Under the pieces are notes generated by a model. It made no database searches. It was not told where the DNA came from and saw nothing but the letters and a program-made list of their open reading frames with translations. From the NCBI GenBank assembly GCA_021234155.1, contig JAJEKV010000026.1, positions 16,048,283 through 16,112,282 on the forward strand: DNA of 64,000 nt. Direction: 5' to 3'. Source of the stretch: Isoetes taiwanensis (Eukaryota; Streptophyta; Lycopodiopsida; Isoetales; Isoetaceae). The number at the start of each line of letters is the position of its first letter. The first letter of the stretch is position 1. The translations under genes and the position numbers were made by a program. Below are positions 23,223 to 34,782 of this stretch, one piece after another.

Positions 23223-24342
23223 ATGGCTAGAACCAAATGCACAGCGAGGAAGTTCAGAAGCCCAAGGTAGACCCCTTTTATGGCAGAGGCGGCAGCAGGT
23301 AGCGGCAAGAAGATCCCGGAGCATCTCAAGCCCGGGAGGGAGGAGGAGGAGCATAACGTTTCGTCCAGCTCCATGAACGAAACCTTCCACACCTCCCACG
23401 AGCGGGCATCCAGCAGCTCGTCGGGAGCTACCCAGAGAACGGACGAGACGGTTGAGCTCGGCACGCCTTCGCCGAGCCAAGAGGAGGAACATCAACAGGA
23501 GGAGGAGCAGCGACAAGAAAAAGTCGGTCCCAGCAATAAGAAGGGGAAGGAGAACGTAGCAGAATGGCCGGAGGATTGGGCATGGAGGAAGAAGAGGGAG
23601 AGGGAGAAGGAGGCGAGGAGAAAAGGTCCAAAAGGAACCAAGATCGGCCAAGAGGGACTGTGCACATCGAAGAACCTCGTCGGGAGGCAATCGACGAGGA
23701 GGAAGAGGAGAAGGACGAACAAGAGGAAGGTGGCGAGCAAGAGGAGGAGGAAGAGCCCCGAAGGGGATATCGGGGAGACATCCAACCCTGACGCCCGTCC
23801 ACCCTACCCGAAGTGGCCCAAGCCACCAAAGGTAGTGAAGAAGCAAAACGTGGGAGAGCACGAGTTCATGCTAAAGCAGGACCGCGAGTTTGAAAGAAGG
23901 AAGAAGGCATACCAAGAATACCTCCGGAGGTGGAAGAGGTACAATAATTGATACTGCAAACAAAACTTACATAAGTACGTTAAGGGTGACAAGCCAAAGA
24001 ATCAGCCGAAGCCGCCACCACCACGGCCAGAGCCTTCGAAAAAGATCCACCATGGACCTAACTCGAAGCACGCCCGGGTGTTTCGGGAGATTAGGCACTT
24101 TCAGCAGTGCACTAATCTCTTGATCCGGAAGGCGCCGTTCGAACGGCTCCTCCGAGAGATCATACAGAACTTCTGGACCGACTATAGGATTACACCCCCC
24201 TAACAGTCCAATCCTTGCAAGAGGCAGCAGAGGCGGAGCTGATACAGTCGAGGAAGGCAATTTGTGTGCCATCCATGTGAAGAGGGTAACAATGATGTCC
24301 AAGGATCTCCATTTGGCTAGGAGGATCCGTAAGGATTGTACT
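23223..24342 (+). pseudogene. histone H3-like reading frame inside an LTR element
   Basis: The frame opens with MARTKCTARKFRSPR, close to the H3 tail start MARTKQTARKS, keeping the positions of K4, R8 and K9. A long charged region follows (about 240 codons, E/R/K-rich, largely open as 23280-23951). Then comes a segment aligning with the H3 core: [36 protein letters not shown], then text like LQEAAEAEL and [20 protein letters not shown]. These match helix alphaN through alpha3 of H3. The frame is broken, about four interruptions. No introns are apparent. It begins 565 bp after the primer site, where gag would normally sit. A captured H3 or centromeric-H3-type gene is the simplest reading; an element-encoded chromatin protein is the alternative. 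Confidence 0.75.
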
Positions 24343-24625
24343 AAGATAATTTTATATATAAAAAAAATACTTTTTTTTTGTATAAATCAATTTAATGTAA
24401 AATCTTTCCTAATGTAATTAAAATGTTGCCTCAATAATTAGGTCACTACAATATTAGGTCACTACAATAATGACATTTCGGAAAATCTTGGTCTTCACAG
24501 GGTCGCAGTGAGGCGCCATGTGAGGCGCCGTTTGCCGTTTCCGTGTGTATCTCTCTCCTCGGGTGTCAGATTTGGACAATTTTTGGTGCGTTGGAAAGCT
24601 CGAACTGTAAGCTTTCCATCGGTAT

Positions 24626-26340
24626 ATGGCATCAAGCAGCCCAACATCGGAATCAGTGCCGGATTTAGGGTTTCCCATTTCGGCCTCTATGGTTAACCCT
24701 GGTATGTCTTCCTCAGTTGTTATGTCTTTTGTCAATTCTGCTTCCATGGCTTTCTCTTCTGTTTCTGCCTCCCCTATGCAATCTAGTGCTTCTGTAATTC
24801 CTCCTTCCTTGCTTGCTAACTCACGTCTCAACCCTCTTGCTTTTGCACATCCTTCTGCTAGTGCATCCACTATTTTGCAACAATTTCCGCCTCTCACTGC
24901 TTCCTCATCTGCTGCAATTGCGAGTCCTTGTTCTCCTGTACATCCTAGTCCTCGTGCTTCCCATTTTTCTTCTACCTCTGTTGGATTTTTGTCTTCTACT
25001 CCTTCCTCTTCTGCGGGTCTTCTGCCTGCTCCTGCCTCTGCTCCTGCTCCTTGGACCTCTAGTGATACAATTGCTCGTGTGTCACGTGCACGCTTTAGTG
25101 ATTGGATAAAGCATGATATGACATCTGGTATACGCTCTGCTCGTGTTACGGCTGCTGTGAATATTTTGATGGAGAATAATAAGAAGGAAGTGTCTGCATA
25201 CTTGAAGGAGTTACAGGCTGCGGAAGATAAGATGGACATTCAACTCCCTTCAGAGAGTGTCTTTTACGAGATTAATGAGTGTGCCAATGCTTTCACACAG
25301 GCGGGGCTTCCTGTAGTTGAGATTGATCACGGGGTACATTTATAGTGTATTCAGAATCTTGTCTCTCATGCGGTTGTGTGTCACTTTACTAGTCAGTTTG
25401 TCGATCTTAGATGGATGGGCTTTTGGTTAAAGCGGCATCTACAGAGATTGGGTCTACCCCAGATGAGTCTTTGAAGGTCCTTGATAAGCAAAACAATTAT
25501 TTCCTGATCATGTTTGGGTCTCCCATAGCGGTTGATAAGCTGGTGGAGCGGGGAGTAGATCCTTTATGGGGGCACTATCTTTTGTATCAGGTATACACTC
25601 CTGGCTTTTTGCCTAGCAAGACTAGTGCACTTCTGGTTTGCCTTGGAAGATTTTCCTATTGAGTGCAAGTTCCAGAGTTCATGATGGCTATTGCTAGTGG
25701 CTTGGGTCTCCATCTTGCTCATTCTATTGTGAATGGTCCTCGTATTTGCGTCGCTCTTCCAGCTGATGCATCTCTTCTAAAATCTGTTGTGGTCAAAAGT
25801 GGTCCACTGTTCAAATATGGCTACTTAATGGTCCTGAGCTTGTAGACATGTTTCCTGATGCTGAGGCATTCTCTAGTTTTCGCATTAGAAGAACACCTCC
25901 CTTTGCTCCTGCAACAACTGCAGCCCATGGCCCAGTGTCTCTATCTTCCTTTGATCCCTCTCCAGTCTTGGCAGCTTCGGGTTCTAGCCAGTCTGCTTCT
26001 GCTCCTGTGTCTATTCCTGCCCCTCTTTCTTCCTCTCCTCCCTCCTCCTCTGCGTCCCAAGCTGCTTTTCCTGATGAGCAACGTGAGAGGCTTGCAGTCA
26101 TTGCACGCAAACAGGAACGACTAGAAGTATCTCGAGGTGAGTGGTCCATCCCTCATATGAAGAGAGTTGCCCGTCGGAGAAACACTATTGCACCACAATA
26201 TCTTCCTATTGAGTGTGTTACTCCAGCTGAACCAGCAGTGGCTACCATTGTTACAACCCTTCCTGCGTCCTCTAGACTGACCTGGCTGATCAGGTGGAAG
26301 TATCATCTGCTAATAGTGACTCCATGGATTTGGAACACCG
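24626..26340 (+). pseudogene. L1 ORF1 (RNA-binding protein region)
   Basis: ORF1 of plant L1 binds element RNA. It starts MASSSPTSESVPDLGFPISA and has a long S/P/A-rich N-terminus. The section KQNNYFLIMFGSPIAVDKLV and YQVYTPGFLPSK (25485-25620) resembles the DUF4283-type domain found in plant L1 ORF1. VPEFMMAIASGLG and GPRICVALP follow. A charged end (PDEQRERLAVIARKQERLEV) precedes ORF2. It is interrupted by stops at 25345, 25662 and 25845 and by shifts between them. Confidence 0.75.
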
Positions 26341-26361
26341 GCCACCAGACCCCCCTGCATT

Positions 26362-28148
26362 ATGAAGCTGGTTTCTTGGAATGTTCGGGGTGTTGCTTCT
26401 TCCCCAACTAAAAGGAGCAGACTTTCCACGGCTCTTGCTAGGTTGAATTCAAATTTCTATTGTCTACAAGAGCACAAGTGCAAAAAAGAGGATGTGCAAA
26501 AGGTAGCTTCTGTGGTTGGTAGGAAATATAACGTCTTGGTGGCTGCAGCAGACTCGGCAAAAGCGGGGGTCCTTTCAACATGGAGACATGATATAGCAGT
26601 CACATTCAGTCATGCTGACAGATTTGGTCGCTGGATCATTATCAAGTGGTTTGATAAGGGACAAGAGTGGGGACTAGTGAATGTGTATGCACACAATAGA
26701 CCTCATCAGAGAGGTGCACTCTGGGCTGCTTTGAGATCCAAACTAGTTCGACTGGGGGCTCATGTTGCATGGTTGCTGGTGGGTGAGTTGGAAGTTGATC
26801 GGTGCGGTAGAGGATCAGAAGTCATCCAGGGCTTTGAACGTGAACAATGGCAGCGCTTGATGTATGTGTGGTTTGGTAGAGGTAGATGGTGATGGAACCT
26901 TCACTTGGTGCAATGGCTGGCTTGGAGCTGGTAGAGCATATGCACGTCATGACAGGGGCTATTATAATGCATTGGCAGCTACATATTTGCATAATTTCTC
27001 TCGCCAAAACATGCTTGGCAGCTCTATTTCAGATCACAATCCGTAGTATTTCTCTTGTTCTCATGATGGGGCACATAGCAGGACCAAGACTTATTTCAAG
27101 TTAAACACTTCATACTTGAAGGATGAGGAGTTTAAAGATGGATGCAAGCAAGCCTGGTCCTCTGCATTTGTGAGAAGGAAAGGAATGGCTGGGATTGTTG
27201 ATGCTCTAGCTGCCGTGAAGTCCTTTGCTAAGAATTGGGGTCGTCGGCGAGTTGCTGCTAATCGAGGGATTTTGATTGCTCTGTACCAACAATTAATGGC
27301 TTGCAGGTCTGTTGTACCATCAGATGCCCAGCAGGAGAAGCAGATTTTGGCCAACATTAGACAGATGGAAGCTGAGCAAGTTCATCACGCTCGAGTTAAA
27401 GCGGGCCTGCAATGGTTCAAAGAGGGGGATCGATGCACAGGCTTATTTTTTAGAGCTGCAAAAATTCGGAGACAAGCTTCTGCGATGGTGTCTCTTCCAA
27501 GTTCAAGATGGGCCTCTCACCTCTGATCCTCAGCAACTTAAGTTCTTTCTGCATGGCCATTTTTCTTCTTTTTTTGCTTCTCGTCGTCTTCCCTTCCAAT
27601 CAGATTTTCAGGAGGCATTACTGGCAAAGATACATCCTAATATATCTGAGGAACAAAGAGCTACTCTAAGCAGAGATTACAGTGAATGATTTGGCAGATG
27701 CTACCTACCTTTGAAGAAAGAAAAGTGTCCTGGAGTTGATGGTATTCCTGTAGAGTTCTTTCAGGAGTTATGGGATTGGGTTGGCGATGATGTGTACGAC
27801 GCGTTTCAGGATTTCAAGAGGCAAAGGCGTCTAGATAAAATTCTTAACTCGGGCTACATTTCTCTTATTCCCAAGTGTAAGGAACCTTCAACAATTTCAG
27901 ACTGCACAGTCAGGATTTCTGCCACGACGATGCATATTAAACAATGTAGCGGCTGCCTATGAAGCTATTTACTGGGCTCGACTTCAGGGCCATGAAATTG
28001 TATATTTGAAGCTGGACTTTGCAAAAGCATATGACAGTGTCGACTGGGCCTTCTTAGAGAAATGTCTCTTACGCTTTGGTTTTGGTGCACAATTCACAGC
28101 TGATGTCATCAGGCTTCATTATTCTGCTTGCTCTTCTATTCTCTTCCA
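26362..28148 (+). pseudogene. L1 ORF2, endonuclease and first half of reverse transcriptase
   Basis: The start MKLVSWNVRGVASSPTKRSR is the classical L1 endonuclease N-terminus with catalytic Asn; LQEHK follows with Glu. The usual GDFN motif reads VGELEV, so a key residue is lost, while ISDHNP is kept near 27040. The polymerase half has CPGVDGIPVEFFQELWD (27727) and LKLDFAKAYDSVDWAFLEKC (28008-28067), with the first catalytic Asp present. It stops at 28148 (SILFQG), where the Ty3-type element is inserted. At least four frame breaks are visible. Confidence 0.9.
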
Positions 28149-28153
28149 AGGGG

Positions 28154-29677
28154 TGTTAGCCTAAAACCTGGAATTTTAGTCTAACCTCAAGGAAGCTCAA
28201 ACAAAATGGTTAGGACCTCCAGATCACTTAGGGTGATCAATCCTTAACATATAAAGCGAGAAAAGTCATTTTGGAATGCTAGTTTTTTCAAAATCACTAC
28301 AGTCCCTGAAACTGAAAAAACTGTCAGAGCAAAAACTGACCTAGAAGACACACCTTTTGAGATTTTTGGGATCTGGTTGGTGGTACGGATGGTTAACAAT
28401 CAGAAGAAACTCCTGGTAAAAATTTGGCTTGATTTGGATAAAGGAAGGTCAAGAAAACCGAGGTCAAAGTCAGGTCAAAAAGTTGGCCAGTGCCAAAACA
28501 GAGAGCCAAATTTTGCAGATGGAGTTTGATAAGGAATTTTGAGTTGAAATCTGTGCAGGCAACTTCAAAATAGTCTCTAGATCACGTGCATAAGTTTTAA
28601 ATAGTAAAAAGATGTTTTAGTTTTTTCTGAGAATAGCCAAAGCCTCAAGAAAAAGGCAAACTCTGTAACAGTTATGAAGAAAAATCCTGTTATAGGTTTT
28701 CTTTGGATGTATAGGCTCCTAGGATCATTATGAGGATGAAATATAACTATTTGAATGGGATATAACTTGAAGTAAATATTTTGGCTTTGTATTTTGGTTT
28801 TTTAACTTTAACAAACAATACAAGATTTTACAAGATAAATGAATAATGATGACAATAATTTTTCCAGGCAAAGAATGTATATTATAGCAAGATAATACAG
28901 AAAGGTCCAATGGTATTAAAAGGTATTACCCAAATAATGATGCTTGAGAGCAGATTCCAGAGCAGTCTGAGCTTCTAGGAAGCCTCAAACTACCCAAGAA
29001 GCAAAATGAAGAAATTTCTTGAGTTGCAGTGGAAGCGTCACGCCATGGTAGATCTTCAATTTCGAGCAGAATAGAACACAATTTGAACAGAGCAGAACAA
29101 GATAATATCAAAATGTCGAATGCGCCAAGATCACAGAGGTCTATCTCTGAGGGGACGTGCTGATTTGATCTGTCCTCCTGACTTAAGAATTGTTCTTCCC
29201 AAAAGCTAGCTCGGCCGAGTGATTTTAGGCCAAATTTGAGCAATTTCTAACGGATCAAGTGCCACAGAGGATCCCCAAGGTCTCGGAAAAGAGTCAGGAG
29301 ATAATTTCGGGTGAAAATTGGCGGGATTCAATCAAATTTAGGCACGAATTGGCCGGATTTAGCAGGCTCCCCTATTTTTTAGGGTTCATTGAAAAATTCT
29401 TGAATGCCATATATCCCACAGGCTAAAATGGTTCTGGAGGCTCCTGTATATAAGGCATAATGCTGACCCAGCTAATAACTGTGCGTGCCACGCAGAGGGG
29501 ACACCCAGCCCGTGTCTGGCCCCCACGCCCTGCTGCCACGTGGAAATGGGAATGAAAAAGGGGGGGGAGGGTGATGTGGAAACGATGTAGGGATGATGTG
29601 GAAATAGATAGGGTAGATAGGCTAGAATAGGTTTTTTATTTTTATGGCACGCATCCCAAGAATCCAAATTTGAAGGC
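28154..29677 (-). repeat. left arm: inverted LTR copy of the Ty3-type element
   Basis: This arm is the reverse complement of 34783-36701 once the LINE fragment there is set aside. The same 60-codon shadow frame appears at 28728-28910 (minus) and 35558-35740 (plus), showing near identity over that part. Its outer end is the same LTR terminus as the element's right end. Confidence 0.9.
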
Positions 29678-29698
29678 TTAGAATCCAAATTTGAAGGC

Positions 29699-29969
29699 AA
29701 TTTTCACCAGGAGTTTCTTCTGATTGTTGATCATCTGTACCACCAACCAGATCCCAAAAATCTCAAAAGGTGTGTCTTCTAGGTCAGTTTTTGCTCTGAC
29801 AGTTTTTTCAGTTTCAGGGACTGTAGTGATTTTGAAAAATCCAGCATTCCAAAATGACTTTTCTCGCTTTATATGTTAAGGATTGATCACCCTAAGTGAT
29901 CTGGAGGTCCTAACCATTTTGTTTGAGCTTCCTTGAGGTTAGACTAAAATTCCAGGTTTTAGGCTAACA
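29699..29969 (+). repeat. 271-bp direct copy of the LTR 3' part
   Basis: It starts AATTTTCACCAGGAGTTTC, ends GGCTAACA, and is nearly identical to 36432-36701 in the same orientation. It is joined to the inverted left arm through a short duplicated stretch around AATCCAAATTTGAAGGC. It directly abuts coding text of an RNase H-like domain rather than a normal primer site. Confidence 0.9.
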
Positions 29970-32900
29970 TTTTGGAGGTTCTATTCTGAAGGATGCAGAT
30001 CTTAAGCTGATGACTAAGATAGGGAGAATTCATCCTAATATTTCTTCTAATGCAGCAGAGTATAGGGCCCTCATTGCAGGCCTACAGGAAGCAAGGTTCA
30101 TGAATATTTCCTATATTGTTATCTATGGAGACTCACAACTCGTTTGCAAACAGATTTTGGGAGAATGCCAAACAAAACATCAAGATATGGAGGATCTGAA
30201 CACACAAGCTCGAGAATTGCTAACTTTTTTTGATCATTGGGAGATTTATCATATTCCAAGGTCCAAAAACTTTGAGGCTGATTCTTTGTGCAGGAAAACA
30301 CTCTTAGAGCATTTATCTGAGGGAGCTATCAAGGAAGATGTTCTAGATGAAGATGAGCTCTCTCAATTTCATCCTATCTTGACCATCAACCTAGCACAAG
30401 AGGAATCACACAAAAGAGCTTGAAGTGCATAAGGAAGGTATGTCTAGAACTTTGCAAATGGGAGATCTATATGAAGAGGAATGCAAAGGTAAAATGGTTA
30501 AGTACTTTGAAGATTGGGTGGATGTTTTTGCATAGGAATATTCGAGTTGAAAGGGGTTGATAGAAGCATTTGTGAGTTTGAGATAAAAGTTCGTGAAGAT
30601 ACTAAACCTGTTATCGCGAGATTGAGAAGGATTAATTCCTCACTTTTAGATCCGATCAAGCGGGAATTATTCAAAATGCAGGAGTCGTTTGATAATTGAC
30701 ATTGTGAACCCTTCTTGGGTTTCTTGTATTGTTCCAGTTCTAAAAAGAATGGTTCTCTAAGAATATGTGTGGATTATAGAGATCTCAATAAAGCTACTTT
30801 GTTAAAGATTGTTACCCTTTGCCTTTTTGGAAGAAATCCTTTATGCAAGGGTCGCAAGTCTATGTACTCATTTTGGATGGTTTCTCCGGTTTTAATCAGA
30901 TTAGCATAAAAAGGAGGATCAGCCCAAGACATCCTTCATTACTCCATGGGGAACTTACGCAATGAAAAGGATGCCTTTTGGATTAATGAATGCCCCTCGC
31001 TACATTTCGAGCTATGGATACCGTCTTTGCAAGCATGACTCTGAAAGCAATTCGAGAGTCTATCTTGATGATTTATGCCTAGGTACTGATACAAGTGATC
31101 ATATCTCGAGCTAACAAGGGTATTTACATTGTGCGCATGACAGACCGAGTTAATCTAAATCCCAAGAAGTGCATCTTTTGGCATCCAAAGGCCAGCTTTT
31201 AGGCCATGAGGTTTTTCGCTAAAGGCCTTCAAGTAGTCAAAGAGAAGATCATAGCTTTAAAAAGCTTCAAACACCCAAGACAATTAAAGAAGTCAAGGGA
31301 TTTATGGGAATGACCTCTTTCTTAAGGGTGTATGTGCCTAATTTCTCTCACCTTATTAGTCCTATCTCCAAATTGACTAGAGTAGGCCAAGTTAGTAAAA
31401 GAGAAAGTAAATATAGGCCCGTTGTTTGACTGATGAGTGTGAAAAAGCTTTTTGCAGATCATAGAGGCTATTTGCCATTCTACACTTTTAAAAAACTCCA
31501 GACCTTTCATTGCCATTTAAAGTTTATATAACCATTACTAAAAAGGCTCTTTGGAATTGCTATTTTGCAGGATAGGCACCCCATTGCTTTTGCAAGCAAA
31601 CAATGGTCTCAAACTGAGGAGAAGTATGCTAAGGTAGAAAGGAGTGCTGCTGCTCTCATCTTTTTGATAGAGAGACAGGGACATCTTCTACAAAAATCCC
31701 AAGCCACTATCTACATGCAAAGAGAACCCCATGCCTTTCTTGTATGGTAAGAAATTAGAAAAACCCAAGCTTCATAGATGGGCTTGTAGGCTCCAATCTT
31801 ATGATTTAAAGGTAAAGGTCATTCATGTATTGAACAATCCGAGTTTATACTTACCTGCTGCCTACTTTGAACATGAGGAGGTTGTACAAGAAGAAGAAAT
31901 GACTAACCTTGTTGTAAATGAGCAGGACTTGTCAGATATACAAGCTCAAGGTTGGCAACAACCTATTAGGAGATTCCTTCAGTATCAAGAGATACCTTCT
32001 GAATTTTCAAAAAGCCAAGCTTACAAGTTTAAGTTAAAATGTTTGACTTACTCTTTGGTTGGTGACATTTTGTGCAAGGTAAACAGGGATGGTGTACTCT
32101 TAAGGTGTGTTGATGAAGTTGAAGTGCCCCGGTACTTTCTTTTAAAATCACAAAGGTGTTTGTGGTGGTCATTTTGCGCCAGACAATAACCGCCAAGAAA
32201 ATATTGAGGTCTGGTTACTTTTTGGCCTCATTTATTTAAAGACTGTTATGATGTTATAAAGACTTGTCACCAATGCCGGATCTTTGGCAAAAGAATCTTG
32301 CATCCCCGCTCCTCTTACAGAATTGTCTCCCCCGGTCCATTTCAAGTTTGGGGATTGGACTATGTTGGCCCTATCAATCCCCATCCTCAGCCCAAAGAAT
32401 GAATACATTGTTGTAGCTACGGATCTGTTCACTAAGTGGTCGAAGCAAAGACCCTTAAGGAAAGCAAATGCCCATACTATCGCTAGATTTTTGCATGAGA
32501 ATATTTGCTCTAGGTTTGGCATTCCATTCAAAATTTTGACCGATAGAGGCTCTACTTTTATTAATGAGGTTATTAATTTCCTTGTTTCAAGCCTCAAGAT
32601 CAAGCATGTGAAAAGCTCAGCCTATTATCCTCAAGGAAATGGCCAAGCTGAGTCTACTAACAAAGTGCTTAAGGGTATTTTGCAGAAAACAGTTTGCCAA
32701 AACCAAAGGGATTGGCCCTTGAAATTATATGATGCTCTTTGGGCTCATAGAATTACTTCTAAAGCAGCTACTAATGCCTCACCTTTCAGTTTAGTATATG
32801 GAGTAGAGGCAGTCATTCCAATGAGTTAGAGATACCCCTCTTTAAGGATGGCACTCAAGCTTGAGTTGGAGATTTCGAAGCCTTGAAGCACCGTGTATGA

Positions 32901-33130
32901 AGTTCGTTAAAATTGGATGAAGAAAGGTTTGTTGCGTAAACAACTTGTTGAAGAAGGCTAAGAGTGCAGCAGAAATTTTCAAGGCTGCTCACAAACTACA
33001 AGATAAGTTTGCACCTATGGAATTAGTTTTGAAGTGGAATGTTGCGGATGAAGGAAAGCTTTCCAAGTTTGAAAACCCCCCAGGAGGGTCCTTATCGATT
33101 TTAGAGGAGGTCTGGCTGCTCATCTTATAG
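29970..33130 (+). pseudogene. Ty3-type pol fossil
   Basis: In order there are an RNase H-like domain (FGGSILKDADLKLM, NAAEYRALIAGLQEARF, IYGDSQLVCKQI; 29972-30423), a Ty3-type reverse transcriptase (LRICVDYRDLNKA near 30760; later MPFGLMNAP), a second RNase H region (HPIAFASKQWSQTEEKYAKV, 31570) and an integrase core (FTKWSKQRPLRKANAHT, FGIPFKILTDRG, SSAYYPQGNGQAESTNKVLK; 32430-32700). The family makes a polyprotein cut into these enzymes. The copy is broken by roughly ten interruptions. An RNase H-like domain ahead of the polymerase is unusual. Confidence 0.85.
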
Positions 33131-34782
33131 ATTGACGGATCTTGGTACAGTTTTTAGAGTTGCCAAACCCCATTAATATTCAACACCTTAAAAGATATTG
33201 GCCTCAAAGATGCCCGCTAAGCCTATTCACTTCTATATAGACATTTGTTCTAGCTTAGAATAGGTTAGTCTATAGCTTAAAGTTGAGGTTTTAAAATTTC
33301 TTTTGATTTGCATATTTCCTTTGAGGATTAATAGTGTTTTTTTTTTTTTTTTTTCTAGTCTGCAGGGGATGTGGCCCACGGGGGATAAGACTTTGATCAT
33401 TACCTACTCATGAGTTCTATGTTGTCATGACAGGGCCATTTGTCAAAACATTTCATCTGTCTTTTAAACTGGCCTATTCTTCATAAGACCTTGCTTCTTC
33501 ATTGGAGTTCTAGAGTGCTATCCATATATAATTTTCCATATCTTGCTTGGCACTCATGCTAACTTTGATTTTAATGTCATATGCAGGACCATCCTTTTCT
33601 CTTCCATTTCCATCTGCCTATAAGTTGCCTTACATACCATTTCAGCCTTCTATTTTTTATTCTCATTCCCTACAATACTCTGCACCACATTTCCACCATA
33701 GCAGAGTTCATCTCATACTCATACCACTCCCTTTCATCATTCTACATCATTCTGTCACCTGCACCAGTATCTGAAGATCCTCAGCCTAAGTTTACATCTG
33801 TTAGGCTGAGGGGACCAGCCTATCCTTTCCTTTGAGGAGATGTTGCCCATTTTTGGCAACATGGACCAGCATCTATGTATCAAAACTTTTGTCTCATCTA
33901 TATTTCCTCTAAGGAAAAGTTCCAGGCTATTGTGATCCCATTAGAGTTTGGAAGACATTTGACCAAGATTGGAAGGCATTGGGGATCTCCTTTTATAGCC
34001 TAGTCTTTTCCTTGAGGTAAAGCACCTTTCTAGACACATTCCCATTTGTTTAACATTTTTCCTTTGATTTGAAGACCAGGCAAAGGCTATAGCAAGTTTA
34101 TCAAGGAGCCACAAGGCATTTCATCAAAGTTCAACCTTATGAAGCTTATTTGAGTTGCATTAGTAATTTTGAGGTCACACACATGAGAATGCCATCTTGG
34201 AAGTGAAATTTGCTCTTATTCTAGCCTCGAAGTTTGGAAGACCCTTATAGAAGTTTGGAAGACCCTTAGGCTTTTGAGCAAACTTATTTTCACTATGAGG
34301 TATGATTTGAGCTTTAGAAACAATTTGAGATGAGATCAAGTGCTACTGAGGGTACCCATCTTCTCTTCATTCCATTCATCTTATATCCACCTTTTCATGT
34401 TCCAAGAGCCTTCATGAAACCTTTCTTTCACCATTTTTCCACCTTTGAGTCCTTTTCTCATCATTCCACTACCCAAATTTTATTGGTCCTACCTTCATTT
34501 GAGAATTGCCCCCTAATGATCTTGAAAACCTTCAAAGGCAAGAAAACTCTATTTTCACCCTCATTTCATCCTCCTAAACCCTATTATAGCCTATTTACAC
34601 CTTTTCCCCATCTCTTTCCCATGATTTTTTCACCATCCCCCAAGTTGCGAGATTCATTGACCATGGGTCAAAAGGGACCAAAATTCAAATGTTTCAGTTT
34701 GACCTAAAATCTCTCTAGATGGAAAGCTTGGCAAAAAAGAGCTAATTTGGTCTTTTAAAATTTGAAAAAAACCCTTGGGAAG
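33131..34782 (+). other. non-coding stretch between pol and the right LTR
   Basis: There is no frame related to a known protein. It includes a T run (33339-33355), a pyrimidine-rich part (34350-34650) and a small local repeat of GAAGTTTGGAAGACCCTTA near 34250. The purine-rich GAAAAAAACCCTTGGGAAGG just before 34783 may be the polypurine tract, or part of the LTR may begin earlier. Confidence 0.5.

Noticed and set aside
23160-23861. 233-codon minus-strand frame opposite the H3-like region
   Set aside because: It is leucine- and proline-rich because the plus strand is rich in GAG and AGG codons; the plus strand has the recognisable protein.
24454-25239. 261-codon minus-strand frame
   Set aside because: It is the shadow of the Ser/Pro-rich L1 ORF1 on the plus strand, with no family match.
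28154-29969. Separate complete solo LTR with its own long inverted ends
   Set aside because: No target duplication surrounds this interval on its own (AGGGG left, TTTTG right), whereas AGGGG matches at the far right end of the whole 8.5-kb insertion.
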